The notes below the pieces were generated by a model that was not told where the DNA came from, searched no databases, and worked only from the letters and a program-made list of their open reading frames with translations. DNA of 64,000 nucleotides from Acholoe squamosa (lineage: Eukaryota > Annelida > Polychaeta > Phyllodocida > Polynoidae): NCBI GenBank assembly GCA_949317995.1, contig OX439035.1:76220394-76284393 (forward strand). The letters are read 5' to 3'. Shown here piece after piece: positions 22,013 through 31,823 of the stretch (the first letter of the stretch is position 1; every line of letters begins with the position of its first letter). Both the position numbers and the translations under genes were made by a program.

Positions 22013-23597
22013 AAACCGTTTAGGTTCAACGGGGTATCGATCCCCGGCCTCTGGGGCAGGAGGCGAGCTCGCTGTCCACTATACCAAGCCAACCGGTGCT
22101 AGAACCCAAAGGCCATGGAGGATTTGAAAAAGAGTTCTGATATACCTGATGTTTACACACCTCGTTAGCATAGAATCCAATGGTGGAAGGTGGAGTTATT
22201 AACAGAGAACCATCCTTAGATATCCTATATGAACATGCCATGCCTAATTTCTCCATTTTCTTCAAAATAAATAAGAATCCAATGATTTTCCATAGCGATA
22301 CGTCTCGACACCCGCCATTGCGGCTTGCTGACCCAGTTCTTCAGCCAAAAGTAGGTCAGGTACATCTGGGCACCTATCCGCTTCATCAAGAAGACGCAAT
22401 GGCCGTGTACCGGGCCATGTGCGTTGGATCGCTATGGAAAATCAATGGATTCTTATTTATTTATAAGAAAATGGATACAAAATGTAGGCGAACACCAACT
22501 AGAGATCGTATATTTGGCTGTGCTAGAAGAACAGGGCTTGACACGCTTGGATTATACCCAAAAAATGTGTGTAAAGGTGGAGGTATGTCGGGCAAAGTGA
22601 CAACATGGCCATGATGGCTTGGCAAACCGAGCGGATCGCATGCACTTACAAAATGTCTTCTCATGGATTAATTCTGGGGTTATAAGGTAAGAAATTAATA
22701 CATAATGGATGAATAAGTTTGATAAACGCATTAATGCATGGATAACCTAGGACTTGGTGAGGTTAGTTAGCGTCTAATGTATGTTATGGGAGAGCACGAG
22801 TGAATTTACGGGTTGATAATCCACGACCGCACAGTGGGAGTGGATTATCAACCCGTAAATCCATGAGGGCTCTCCCGTAACATACATTAAGGCATTTATC
22901 AAACATATTTCTCCATTTTGTATCAATTTCTTACCTTATAACCCCAGAATTAATCCATGAGAAGATATTTTGTAAGTGCTTACGATCTGCTCGGTTTGTC
23001 AAGCCAGCGTAGCCATTGTTTTTACTCCACCCGTCATACCCTCGTCTTTCCAACGATTTTTGGGGAGAATCCAAGCATGTCAAGTTCTGTACTTCTAGCA
23101 CCGCTAAATATATGATCTTTAGTTGGTGTTCGCATACATTTTGTCTCCATTTTCTTCAAAATAAATAAGAATCCATTGATTTTCCATACCAATCCAAGGC
23201 ACACGGCCCGGTACACGGCCATTTCGTCTTGTTTACGAAGCGGGTAGGTGCCCGGATGTACCTGACCTACTTTCGGGTCAGCAAGCTGCAATGGCGGGTG
23301 CCGAGATGTATCGCTATGGAAAATCAATGGATTCTTATTTATTTCGAAGAAAATGGAGAAATTAGGCATGGCATGTTCATATAGGATATCTAACGATGTT
23401 TTCGTGTTGATAACTCCACCTTCCACCATTGGATTCTATGCTAACGAGGTCTGTAAACATCAGGTATGTCAGAAAACTTTTTTAAATGCTCGATGGACAT
23501 CGGTTTCTACCACCAGTCGACTTGATATAGTGGACAGCTAGCTCGCCTCCTGCCACAGCGGCCGGGGATCGATTCCCCGTTGAACCTAAACGGTTTT
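22013..23597. repeat. 1.6-kb imperfect palindrome (foldback-like)
   Basis: The arms 22013 to about 22690 and about 22905 to 23597 are inverted copies of one another. Examples: AAAACCGTTTAGGTTCAACG at 22013 against CGTTGAACCTAAACGGTTTT at 23597, and TATAACCCCAGAATTAATCC in both arms. The centre (22799-22866) is a hairpin, GGGTTGATAATCCAC / GTGGATTATCAACCC. Each arm contains its own about 200-bp inverted element (22264-22462 and 23158-23345) with ends AATAAGAATCCATTGATTTT / AAAATCAATGGATTCTTATT. The outer ends resemble tRNA-derived sequence. Arms differ by substitutions and small indels. Confidence 0.85.
23526..23590 (+). repeat. tRNA-like (SINE head) segment at the palindrome end
   Basis: ATATAGTGGACAGCTAGCTC resembles an A box, and GGGGATCGATTCCCC resembles a B-box/T-arm. 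A reverse copy is at the opposite end of the palindrome (22024-22087). It lacks a clean cloverleaf and is not called a functional tRNA. Confidence 0.5.
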
Positions 23598-23954
23598 AAA
23601 AGGAAATGTATGGAGAAGTTGACATTGTATATTCCTCACCTCGTCCTAGGCTATCCCTACATTAATAGTTTAATATTGAACACCATGATGTATGCATCAA
23701 GACCTTTGCAAGGTGTGCTGATATTCATGGATATCAGCACCCAGTGGCTGTTATCCATGGTTATACCACGATTCTGGCACTTCCGGTGGGTTTATATGCA
23801 GTTTAGCCGTGCATTATTCTGCATATACCACACATGTGCATTTTTTAAATTTTTGGTATATACTTTTTCGAGGTCAAGTTGGACTTAGAATATTTTGGGA
23901 AATGTGTGGCAGACATGCAAATTCAATCTGGCCATCATTTCATTGTGAAAAATC

Positions 23955-24030
23955 GTCCCAACTTGTAGGAGAATTGAACCCCGGCCGCAGTGCTGGTTGG
24001 CGAGGACGTTAGCCATAGCGCCACACTGAA
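23955..24030 (-). repeat. tRNA-like (SINE head) segment
   Basis: Minus strand: GTGGCGCTATGGCTAACGTC followed by GGCCGGGGTTCAATTCTCC, an A-box-like stretch and a good B box (GGTTCAATTC). Probably a tRNA-derived SINE fragment. Confidence 0.5.
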
Positions 24031-24225
24031 CGGTAATGAAATCCCAATGCGAAAATAAATAAGTTCTAACCGGAGGTCCTAGTCCTATGTTTGCACTCAG
24101 TTTTCGTCTTGATTCCAAGCTTGTCATGTTATAATATCGAAATCCCAAGAAGTATTTGATCCATAGATATAATATAAATAAGAATCCATTGATTTTCCCA
24201 GCGTACGAGAGTCGCGGCCCGGTTC

Positions 24226-24746
24226 GCTCTGTGCGAAGCCATTATTTTTGTTCCTTGCCGGGAGAGGTACTGCCGTGTTCACACTCACTTTTCGTATGGA
24301 ATCCAACCATGACATGTCGAGATATTAAAAAGAATACATCCTTAGATAGTCTAGATGATCCCTCCATACGTATTATGTCCGATATATTCAAAATAAATAA
24401 GAATCCATTGATTTTCCAAAACGGTCCGAAATTTCCGGCGTCTTCCTCATACGACAAGCAGTTGACCTATATCTACATCTGGGGAACTGACACACTTTCG
24501 TCGGACAAGGAGGCGGGTGGGAATGGCCTGACCACGACTCGCTCACGATGGAAAAATCAATGGTTTCTCCTTTATTGTTAATATTATGGACTCATTTGAC
24601 ATGGAGGGATCATTTAGACTATCTAAGGATGTATTCTTTTTAATATCTCGACATGTCATGGTTGGATTCCATACGAAAAGTGAGTGTAAACACGGCGGTA
24701 CCTCTCCTGGCAAGGAACAAAAACAATGGCTTCGCGCAGAGCGGCA
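24226..24746. repeat. Second palindrome (0.5 kb) with central inverted element
   Basis: Arms of about 150 bp (24226-24390 and 24590-24746) are inverted copies, for example CATGACATGTCGAGATATTA against TAATATCTCGACATGTCATG. The centre (24390-24575) is bounded by AATAAGAATCCATTGATTTT and an inverse copy, the same module found in the 22-23.6 kb palindrome. The two palindromes therefore share one architecture. Confidence 0.8.
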
Positions 24747-25006
24747 ACGAGCAGTATTGCTTGCACTTACAAAATATCTTCTCCTGGCTATATTCTATGG
24801 ATATCAGGTAAGAAATTAATACAAAATGGAGGAAATCGTGGTATAAACCTATTAGGTCATGGATATTGCAGCCCACGGGCCTAACATGCTGGATATACCC
24901 TCGCAGCGGTACGGCCCTAGGGCTGCAATATCAATGATCTATTAGCTTAATATCAGGCACACCTTACATGTCATATGTTAAAACCTATGAGAATTCTATT
25001 GCCAAG

Positions 25007-25080
25007 GGCAGGGGTCGAACCCATACCCTCCTCATCGGAAGACCAGCTCCCTATGCATTGTGCCACAGGGACTGACGAGA
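25007..25080 (-). repeat. tRNA-like (SINE head) segment
   Basis: Minus strand: TGTGGCACAATGCATAGGGA, GGTCTTCCGATGAGGAGG, then ATGGGTTCGACCCCTGCCC. These are A-box-like and strong B-box (GGTTCGACCCC) elements at tRNA spacing. The left flank holds a hairpin (24863-24932: GATATTGCAGCCC / GGGCTGCAATATC). Confidence 0.55.
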
Positions 25081-26490
25081 AAGTGTATGTGTTTGCCTGT
25101 ATATATACAATACCATAGGTTCCACCTGGTTAGGGGAGGTCACTTACATATAAATAGCATACATTCAATGTGTGAAAATATCCTGCAGTCTGGGTTGTGA
25201 CCCCACTGTCCACTATGGCGCTGACAGCTTGCAGAACAGTGTGCAACTGGCCTGGTTATGGGTCAAGGTGGGAATGGATTGGATTACTACCATAGCTCTA
25301 TAGTAGCAGCCCCTGTGGCCAGATGGATGACGTCACTCTCACAGACTGGTGCAGGTGTTCCCGTCCTGGCCAGTTCCAACCTTTTGCCTCTATAGAAGTT
25401 TTGCAGCAGTCAGTAGCTCATCAAGTCCTGGTCCCAGCATGGATTTTTTAATGAATTTATTGATATTCTATTGATTATTTATTGATAATTCATTTAAAAA
25501 CCATGTAATAAAGCCTGTTGGGTATTTTTTGACGGCCACTCATTTGATACAAGCAATTCGGTGCCTGTTAGCCCATACATTACTCCCTCATTATTACGAT
25601 ATATTCATATAGCCATTAGCTCACAATGTCATATTTAATGCATTAGCAATGGTTATAATGTAATTTAAACCCTGGCTAGCGTTATTAGCTATGACCCTCC
25701 CTTCCAAGCCCAGCAAATTCACTTCAATAGTCTGTCTCAATAAAGTGCTGGTACTATATTGAAATACTACGGTTTTGTGTGTATTGGCTTCGTATCAGAT
25801 AATGTAGTCTACATCACCCCTCTAGAGACAGACTGGCAAATTGAGTATGAGTGTCCCAGGGGTGTGTTCAGAACTTTCTGCGTACAAAGGTCGTTTCTCT
25901 ATGGTAATGTCAATAGATAACTGCATGCTCACTAAATAAGCCAACTTCATTAGGCCTAGGTTGTAGATTTTGCATATGCATGGTCTGTACACACCACAGA
26001 AACAAGGATGAAGAATGTAAAAGTGGATAAAATTACATGAGAATATTTTATAGATTTAGATCTTATACATGCAGCACACTGTTGTGTGTGAGCAGCAGCT
26101 ATGTCACATGCCATGTTCATGCAATTATGCCTGTAATAAGTTATGGTTTGTGTGATTTATTTGGAGATGGTGGTATTTAACTAACTCTTCCAAATTTATA
26201 GTGACCATTTAGGGGCGATGGGAATAGCCTGAAGTTAAGATAAAAAAGGGTTTAGCGTGAAGTGAGTTGGGGGGGGGCAGTAACCAACGAAAATTATGGA
26301 AAAGATGGAGTCATAGATCATTTCAACATACAACGGATCCAAGTACAGCCTGCAATAGCCACGGGAACTATCTATACTGTCTTCTATAGCAAACTGTTAT
26401 GGTCCCCCTAACCGCGAACACACGGTTGGCTGGTCCCGCAGCCCAACCTCCCACGCTCGGTATAGGGCAGGTAGCTAGCAACTTCAAGCA
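25081..26490. other. No gene seen (about 1.4 kb)
   Basis: AT-rich sequence with no exon signature on either strand. The only structure noted is short palindromic A/T-rich stretches around 25440-25500 (ATTTATTGATA repeats) and a G9-type run near 26270. Confidence 0.4.
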
Positions 26491-26492
26491 TT

Positions 26493-26596
26493 GGCATTTT
26501 CTAAATATCGGTATTGGCAAGTGAAGCGCGCGCATGGGCATGCACATGCGCGTGCTTCACTCGCCTATACCAAGGCTTTGTACTTTGCCAATGTTT
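26493..26596. mobile_element. About 100-bp inverted-repeat element
   Basis: The core AGTGAAGCGCGCGCATG / CATGCGCGTGCTTCACT (26520-26566) is a strong hairpin. The outer parts (GCATTGGCATTT / CTTTGCCAATG) are also inverted. Non-coding. Confidence 0.6.
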
Positions 26597-27091
26597 GAAG
26601 AGTGATATGCAAATCATCATTTATGATAATGATATTCTGGTCATGTGTTAGCTCTACTAGAACTCGTGACGTCATAAGGTCAGTTAGTAGCTACCAGTGG
26701 GCATATCGCATTGATCCCACAGTGGTACCAGCGAAAACGCACGGCTTCCTCCCGTCAAGGTCAACACGAGGTCAATCCTGCTTCTGGTGAGGCTTCCTGT
26801 TTACTTCTATATGTAAGGTCAGAGGGTGAACCTGCGTTTGCTGGTTCCCCCAATTTTCTACCTGTGCATAGGCACTCCAGGTGGACAAAGGAGACCTGGG
26901 ACAAGAGCTGGTTACTGAGGTACCCCTCTTTGATCCTAGGCCCTTCACGGGTGGCAAAGGAGAGTTGGGACTAGAGCCTTCACTCCCTCTTACTACTACT
27001 ATGCCTAGGATTGCCTCTGCTTGGCGACAGTCTCTCACACTCTTCAATCCTTGGTGAAACCGTGACAGTCAACGTACACAAACTCTCTTCC

Positions 27092-27552
27092 AGGTTACGT
27101 GGAACTAATTCCATTTCCTCTATGTTTCTATATAGCATAACACACAAAAACAGCCCCCCGTAATGTTCGTTGGTAATATTTTCGACCGTAGCAAGATTAA
27201 ACCATCTCTCACACACAATGTGTTAGAATATAGGATAGGCTTAACCCTGAAAATCTTAACTAAGGGAGCGATACGTACAGCAAGTGCCATTCTACCCTAT
27301 TTTGGGCCTCAAAACCTCCATTGGCCAGATGAACATTTGCAGACCTGATAAAATCCCCAAACATTGGCAAAATATAAAAACTCATCTACTGTTCCATTTA
27401 GGAACTATTTGGGGTCACTTGTGATTTTTTTCATAATTTTACCAATATTTCTTGCATATGATTTCTAAGCCAATCAGCACCCAGATCACCTTCAGTGCAG
27501 GCCTGAATACCATATGACTCACGAGAGGGCAGCATTTACGTCCATGTAACCT
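27092..27552 (+). repeat. 461-bp long direct repeat, copy 1
   Basis: It begins AGGTTACGTGGAACTAATTC and ends CGTCCATGTAACCT. By eye every base matches copy 2 at 28443-28903, a shift of exactly 1351. The ends are themselves inverted (AGGTTACGTGGA / TCCATGTAACCT), so each copy also looks like a small TIR element. Sequence identity implies a very recent event. The 890 bp between the copies (27553-28442) has no recognisable gene. Confidence 0.9.
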
Positions 27553-28442
27553 TAATTAGGGGTAGGGTCTTCAGATAAAACTAAAATGTTTTTCCTATCA
27601 AACCTTAGGGTCTGTCCTATAAAATCCTAAAGTTTGGTGGCAACAGCCTTTCTCAATGTTATGATATGAGGGGATTGATGTGTGCAATTCACACTGAAAT
27701 TCCTACCAGTTTTCAATGTGATTTCCGAGCAGCGACTTTTATCATCAAAGATCTATGCAATGCACAAGCAGCAGTTCTAGAGCTGTCAAATTGCATATTT
27801 GCATTGAATTCAGTCACCTGATGATGAAGGGGGCATTGATTTTGCAAAATATTGTTAGGATTTTGCCAGAAAAACTCACAAAATCATGAAAAACATGATA
27901 AAACCGGTGAAAAATGATTAATATTAGGCCTATAATTAATCCCACTTTTTACAGATCATATCTTACCAGGGGATCATCTTTTAAGGCATGCCTTTTCTGT
28001 TACATGCATCAAGAATACTTGTTATCAATATTGTACTAATATTTGCACTGGGGGATAAATTACTACTGGTTAATTAGATAATTGCGCTCTCACTGAAAAT
28101 TTGACGAAACACCGCAAACCCGACCAAACTTCCAATGGACCCTATGGTAGGCCCTACATGGATATCTGTGTATCAATAACCCTAAAATGTCATTTTCTGC
28201 TGAGAATTTCACCCTGTAGGTGGTTTATGTCCAGAAAAAGTTATGTTTTGGGAGATTCATAGAAACTGCAATATTTAGTGAATTACCCTACCTCCGCAAG
28301 CAAGGTTTTCCTATTTTTTTTATTTACACACCATTTCTGTGACTAATTTGGCCAGATTCCTGTAAAACCATCCTTGCTGTAACAGAAAAATGACATTAAG
28401 AGGGCATTTGAAATAGGCAGGTCAAATATCCAATCATCCTAA

Positions 28443-28903
28443 AGGTTACGTGGAACTAATTCCATTTCCTCTATGTTTCTATATAGCATAACACACAAAA
28501 ACAGCCCCCCGTAATGTTCGTTGGTAATATTTTCGACCGTAGCAAGATTAAACCATCTCTCACACACAATGTGTTAGAATATAGGATAGGCTTAACCCTG
28601 AAAATCTTAACTAAGGGAGCGATACGTACAGCAAGTGCCATTCTACCCTATTTTGGGCCTCAAAACCTCCATTGGCCAGATGAACATTTGCAGACCTGAT
28701 AAAATCCCCAAACATTGGCAAAATATAAAAACTCATCTACTGTTCCATTTAGGAACTATTTGGGGTCACTTGTGATTTTTTTCATAATTTTACCAATATT
28801 TCTTGCATATGATTTCTAAGCCAATCAGCACCCAGATCACCTTCAGTGCAGGCCTGAATACCATATGACTCACGAGAGGGCAGCATTTACGTCCATGTAA
28901 CCT
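28443..28903 (+). repeat. 461-bp long direct repeat, copy 2
   Basis: Second apparently identical copy. Right after it, at 28911, a tRNA-like segment begins. LTRs of a small non-autonomous element, or two insertions of a TIR element with a short spacer, are the main alternatives. There is no TG...CA terminus, primer-binding site or polyprotein to support an LTR retrotransposon. Confidence 0.9.
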
Positions 28904-28910
28904 CCACATA

Positions 28911-28990
28911 CTCAGTGGCCAGGTCTGCAAGGCATCGCGCCCCCAGTATTTTGTAGCCTAGGGTTCGACTCGACGCCTTGCTGGGGCGTT
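28911..28990 (+). repeat. tRNA-like (SINE head) segment
   Basis: CAGTGGCCAGGTCTGCAAGG (A-box-like) and AGGGTTCGACTCG (B-box) at tRNA spacing. It is followed by an AT-rich TTGATTTTTATTG tail-like region. Likely a tRNA-derived SINE. Confidence 0.55.
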
Positions 28991-29284
28991 CTGTTTACTC
29001 ACACACATAGTGGCCCACTGGCGGCAGACCTTTTTAGCTTGAATTTGTTGATATTTTATTGATTTTTATTGATTATTGATGGATAAATCATGGTATAAAC
29101 GAATTAATGATAGATATTGAAGGCATAAGGGTTTGGTAGCCGGGATATGGGGGCACGAGGGGGGCTATCGTTAGTCCATTAATAACTTTTTAACATTTCA
29201 AGTATTAAACCCTGGTCTTTCTAAAAAAAAAAAATCCAAATTTTGTCATTATTTTTCAATTTAACATCTTGGAAAACTTACCTT

Positions 29285-29582
29285 ATACTGGCCTTACTCC
29301 CGCGTATAAGGGGCATCCCGCGTATAAGGCGCACCCAGAGTTTCAGAATATGGTCAAAAAAAATAAAAATTCATAACTTTTGTTCTAATGAATGGATTTT
29401 CAAAATTCAAAAAGCTATGTGTTGTTTTGACCCCCGTGACCCTCCTGGACCCCAAATGCAGCAGATGAGCTTATATGGGAGTGTAATATATCAAAAGAAA
29501 GGTCTTGGTGTCCCCCTTGTGGATCCAATGAGAACTAAAAAACCCCGTATAAGACGCGCCTTATACGCGGGAGATTACGGTA
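29285..29582. mobile_element. MITE-like element, 'TACCGTAA...GTATAAG' family, copy 1
   Basis: The right end is CGCGTCTTATACGCGGGAGA-like (ending TTACGGTA). The left end is the diverged inverse CTTACTCCCGCGTATAAGG. Related copies are at 50291-50587 and 59399-59625; the 50-kb copy shares the interior phrase AAAGGTCTTGGTGTCCCCCT. Ends in TA suggest a TA-target element (Tc/mariner-like), by inference only. Confidence 0.75.
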
Positions 29583-29660
29583 GTTAGTACAGGACAATGT
29601 AAGGGGGTAATTATTAAGAGGCACATGATTGCCCACTTTGCTCATTTCATCTTAGCCGTA

Positions 29661-29843
29661 CATAGTGTCTGTATGCAGCTCGCCTGCCCGTACCCAAGGC
29701 GCCAAACCTCTTATAACACCCCTACTGTACAATGGACTATTCCTACTCCCTTCCACCCCTCTATGGTGGTACCACCCAAGTCCATAAAACACCATACACA
29801 CCGTTTCGCGCCACCCACAACTCACATTCATACAGTTTTGTGT
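29661..29843 (+). repeat. Ngaro terminal repeat A1
   Basis: Starts CATAGTGTCTGTATGCAGCT and ends ATACAGTTTTGTGT. Repeated at 37750-37932. It marks the 5' end of the retrotransposon. Confidence 0.93.
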
Positions 29844-29925
29844 ACGTACGTGCTGTCTCTACACAGCCGGCATATAGTGCCATAAATTTATATATTTTGT
29901 TGTGGGTTCTCTCAAACCAATAACC

Positions 29926-31484
29926 ATGACTAGGAGACGCTCTAATCACACAGCGACGCCTCGAAGAAAATCTAACCTGCAGTCACAGGCGGTGACCCGC
30001 TCACCGCCCCTGGCGACCTTACACCGGCAGCCACAAGGCCAGCAGCCCGGCACACAGCCGCAGGACATGCCGATAACACACCGCCTTCAGACGGCCCAAG
30101 ACAGCGACATTACACAGGACGGCGGCCAGCCCATGGAGGGCTTGGCCGCCAGCAGTGAGTCTCTAATTCTTACTGATAAACCTGGTAAAGCTAAAAAGCC
30201 TACTATCGCCCAGCTAGCTCTAAAGGTGGCTGATAATGAATCACTGTTGGCTGATATTCTCACTACATTACAACGCATTCAATCGCCTACCATGCCGGGT
30301 GTCAGATCAAATTCTCCCGCGAATGTCCTTGTGTCTCCACAGATCCAAGATGGCGTCGCCATGCAGCCGCCACAGCCAGCCACCACACCACAAGGAACTG
30401 TGCCACAGCGGCCATCTTGGGGACCACCGCAACCTCATGGCCAACAGGGACAGGACTTCAGCCTTCCCTCTCTAACTTGGAACGCAACTGGACAGCAGCC
30501 TGCGGACTTCACACGACCAGACAGCACACAGCAGCCGGTGGCCGGGGACGCCGGCCAGGCCGCCGCTCACGACGCACGTGGCCCGAGGGCGCAGCAACAT
30601 CATGCCGCCGTTCACCAGCCTGACTTCATGCCATACCATGTGCCGACGCCGTCTCAAATGGTACAAAACCCGGCCGCACAGGACCATATCCATACCAACA
30701 TAGCAGCTACAGCCCCTGCTCCAACGTCAGATCGTGGTAAGATTAGGCCTAGCTTTTACCTACATAAAGAGACACTCTTGCATGATAAGGACAAACTAGA
30801 CTATCAGAACCATATCTCATTCCAAGAATATGTCTCAGCATATTTGAACATGCTTGATTTCGCCCCTATTGACGAAAATGACCGCCTTCCTATGGAGGTT
30901 CACCACGAGAGGTTACAGCGGACGCAATCGATCGGGAATGGCGGGACGTCCGTAGGTGGTCCAATAATGTTTTCTCGAAAGTTGAGGCAAACTTCTATGG
31001 TTGGGATAATCATTTGGCCATTGAAAATGATAGGTTCAAAATGTCATTCTCTGCTAGTTCACGGGGTAACACTGGAGAAATGGTCATCTGCGCATTGTAC
31101 AACAAGAACTCTTGCCCCCACAAAGACTCTCATATGGAGGGCCGATTCAATCACACTCATGTATGCATGTACTGTTACATTATGACTGACCAATCCTACC
31201 ACCACCCAGCCTCCAACTGCTTCAGGCGCCAGCGCGCTGGCCAGGCCGGCCAAGGCCAGGCCGGCCCGCCTACCAGGGGTGGTGGCCGGGGGGGGGCCAC
31301 GATGCTGGCTGGGGCAACATGCAAAATGTTCACTTTCCCAATAACAATCCCAACCCTGCAGGTAGAAGCCAGCATGGCTATGCAGCGCAGGCCATCCCCC
31401 AGCACCAGCATGACCCAGCTCACGCATATAATCAGCAACAGCAGTGGAAACAACAGGGAAACTAGAATGTCCTATGCAAAGTAG
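29926..31484 (+). pseudogene. Ngaro ORF1 (gag-like), frameshifted
   Basis: The ATG at 29926 opens a Pro/Gln/Ala-rich reading frame (MTRRRSNHTATPRRK...). The conserved part (frame of REWRDVRRWSNNVFSKVE ... GWDNHLAIENDRF) continues in a different frame after a shift near 30920. It then carries a cysteine/histidine array (CALYNKNSCPH ... HVCMYC ... HHPASNC), like the zinc-finger-like end of DIRS-group Gag proteins, and a Gly/Gln/Arg-rich tail. Gag would package the element's RNA. The frameshift makes it a broken gene. The same coding sequence probably continues to about 31780 (DDWLFLEAGPQVPP...), where the non-LTR insertion lies. Confidence 0.75.
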
Positions 31485-31776
31485 TGACTGTAGGGATAGT
31501 AGGAGGGCAGACGCCATCTTGGCCAACCCGGACATTGCCTCTGAATAAGACGGTTCACACAAAAAGGAGGCTCATAGTCTTAGTGATAATGAAGTTAGGG
31601 TTTGGGTCTAGCATAGCACAGAAAAGGACCCAGTTGTACATTTCTTTGAAAACATTGACTCTGTTTGCTCCTACACTGATAACAATGACTTACAGGTAGA
31701 TGACTGGTTGTTCCTGGAGGCTGGTCCACAGGTACCCCCGGTTCACCCTGCCGCATTGGCCAAACACCGCCAGCGC

Positions 31777-31779
<3 letters not shown>

Positions 31780-31820
<41 letters not shown>
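31780..31820. repeat. (TA)n tail of the non-LTR element
   Basis: About 41 bp of pure TA at the 3' junction of the minus-strand non-LTR element. Probably its tail. Confidence 0.85.

Positions 31821-31823
<3 letters not shown>

Noticed and set aside
27163-28699. Two identical 61-residue ORFs in the direct repeats
   Set aside because: Their identity is only due to the repeat itself. No family motif, no flanking gene structure.
27092-28903. A standard LTR retrotransposon
   Set aside because: No TG...CA ends, primer-binding site, polypurine tract or polyprotein could be recognised, so the repeats are reported without that label.
29902-30693. Minus-strand and alternate-frame ORFs across the Ngaro gag
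   Set aside because: They are shadows of the GC-rich, Pro/Gln-rich gag frame and have no motifs.
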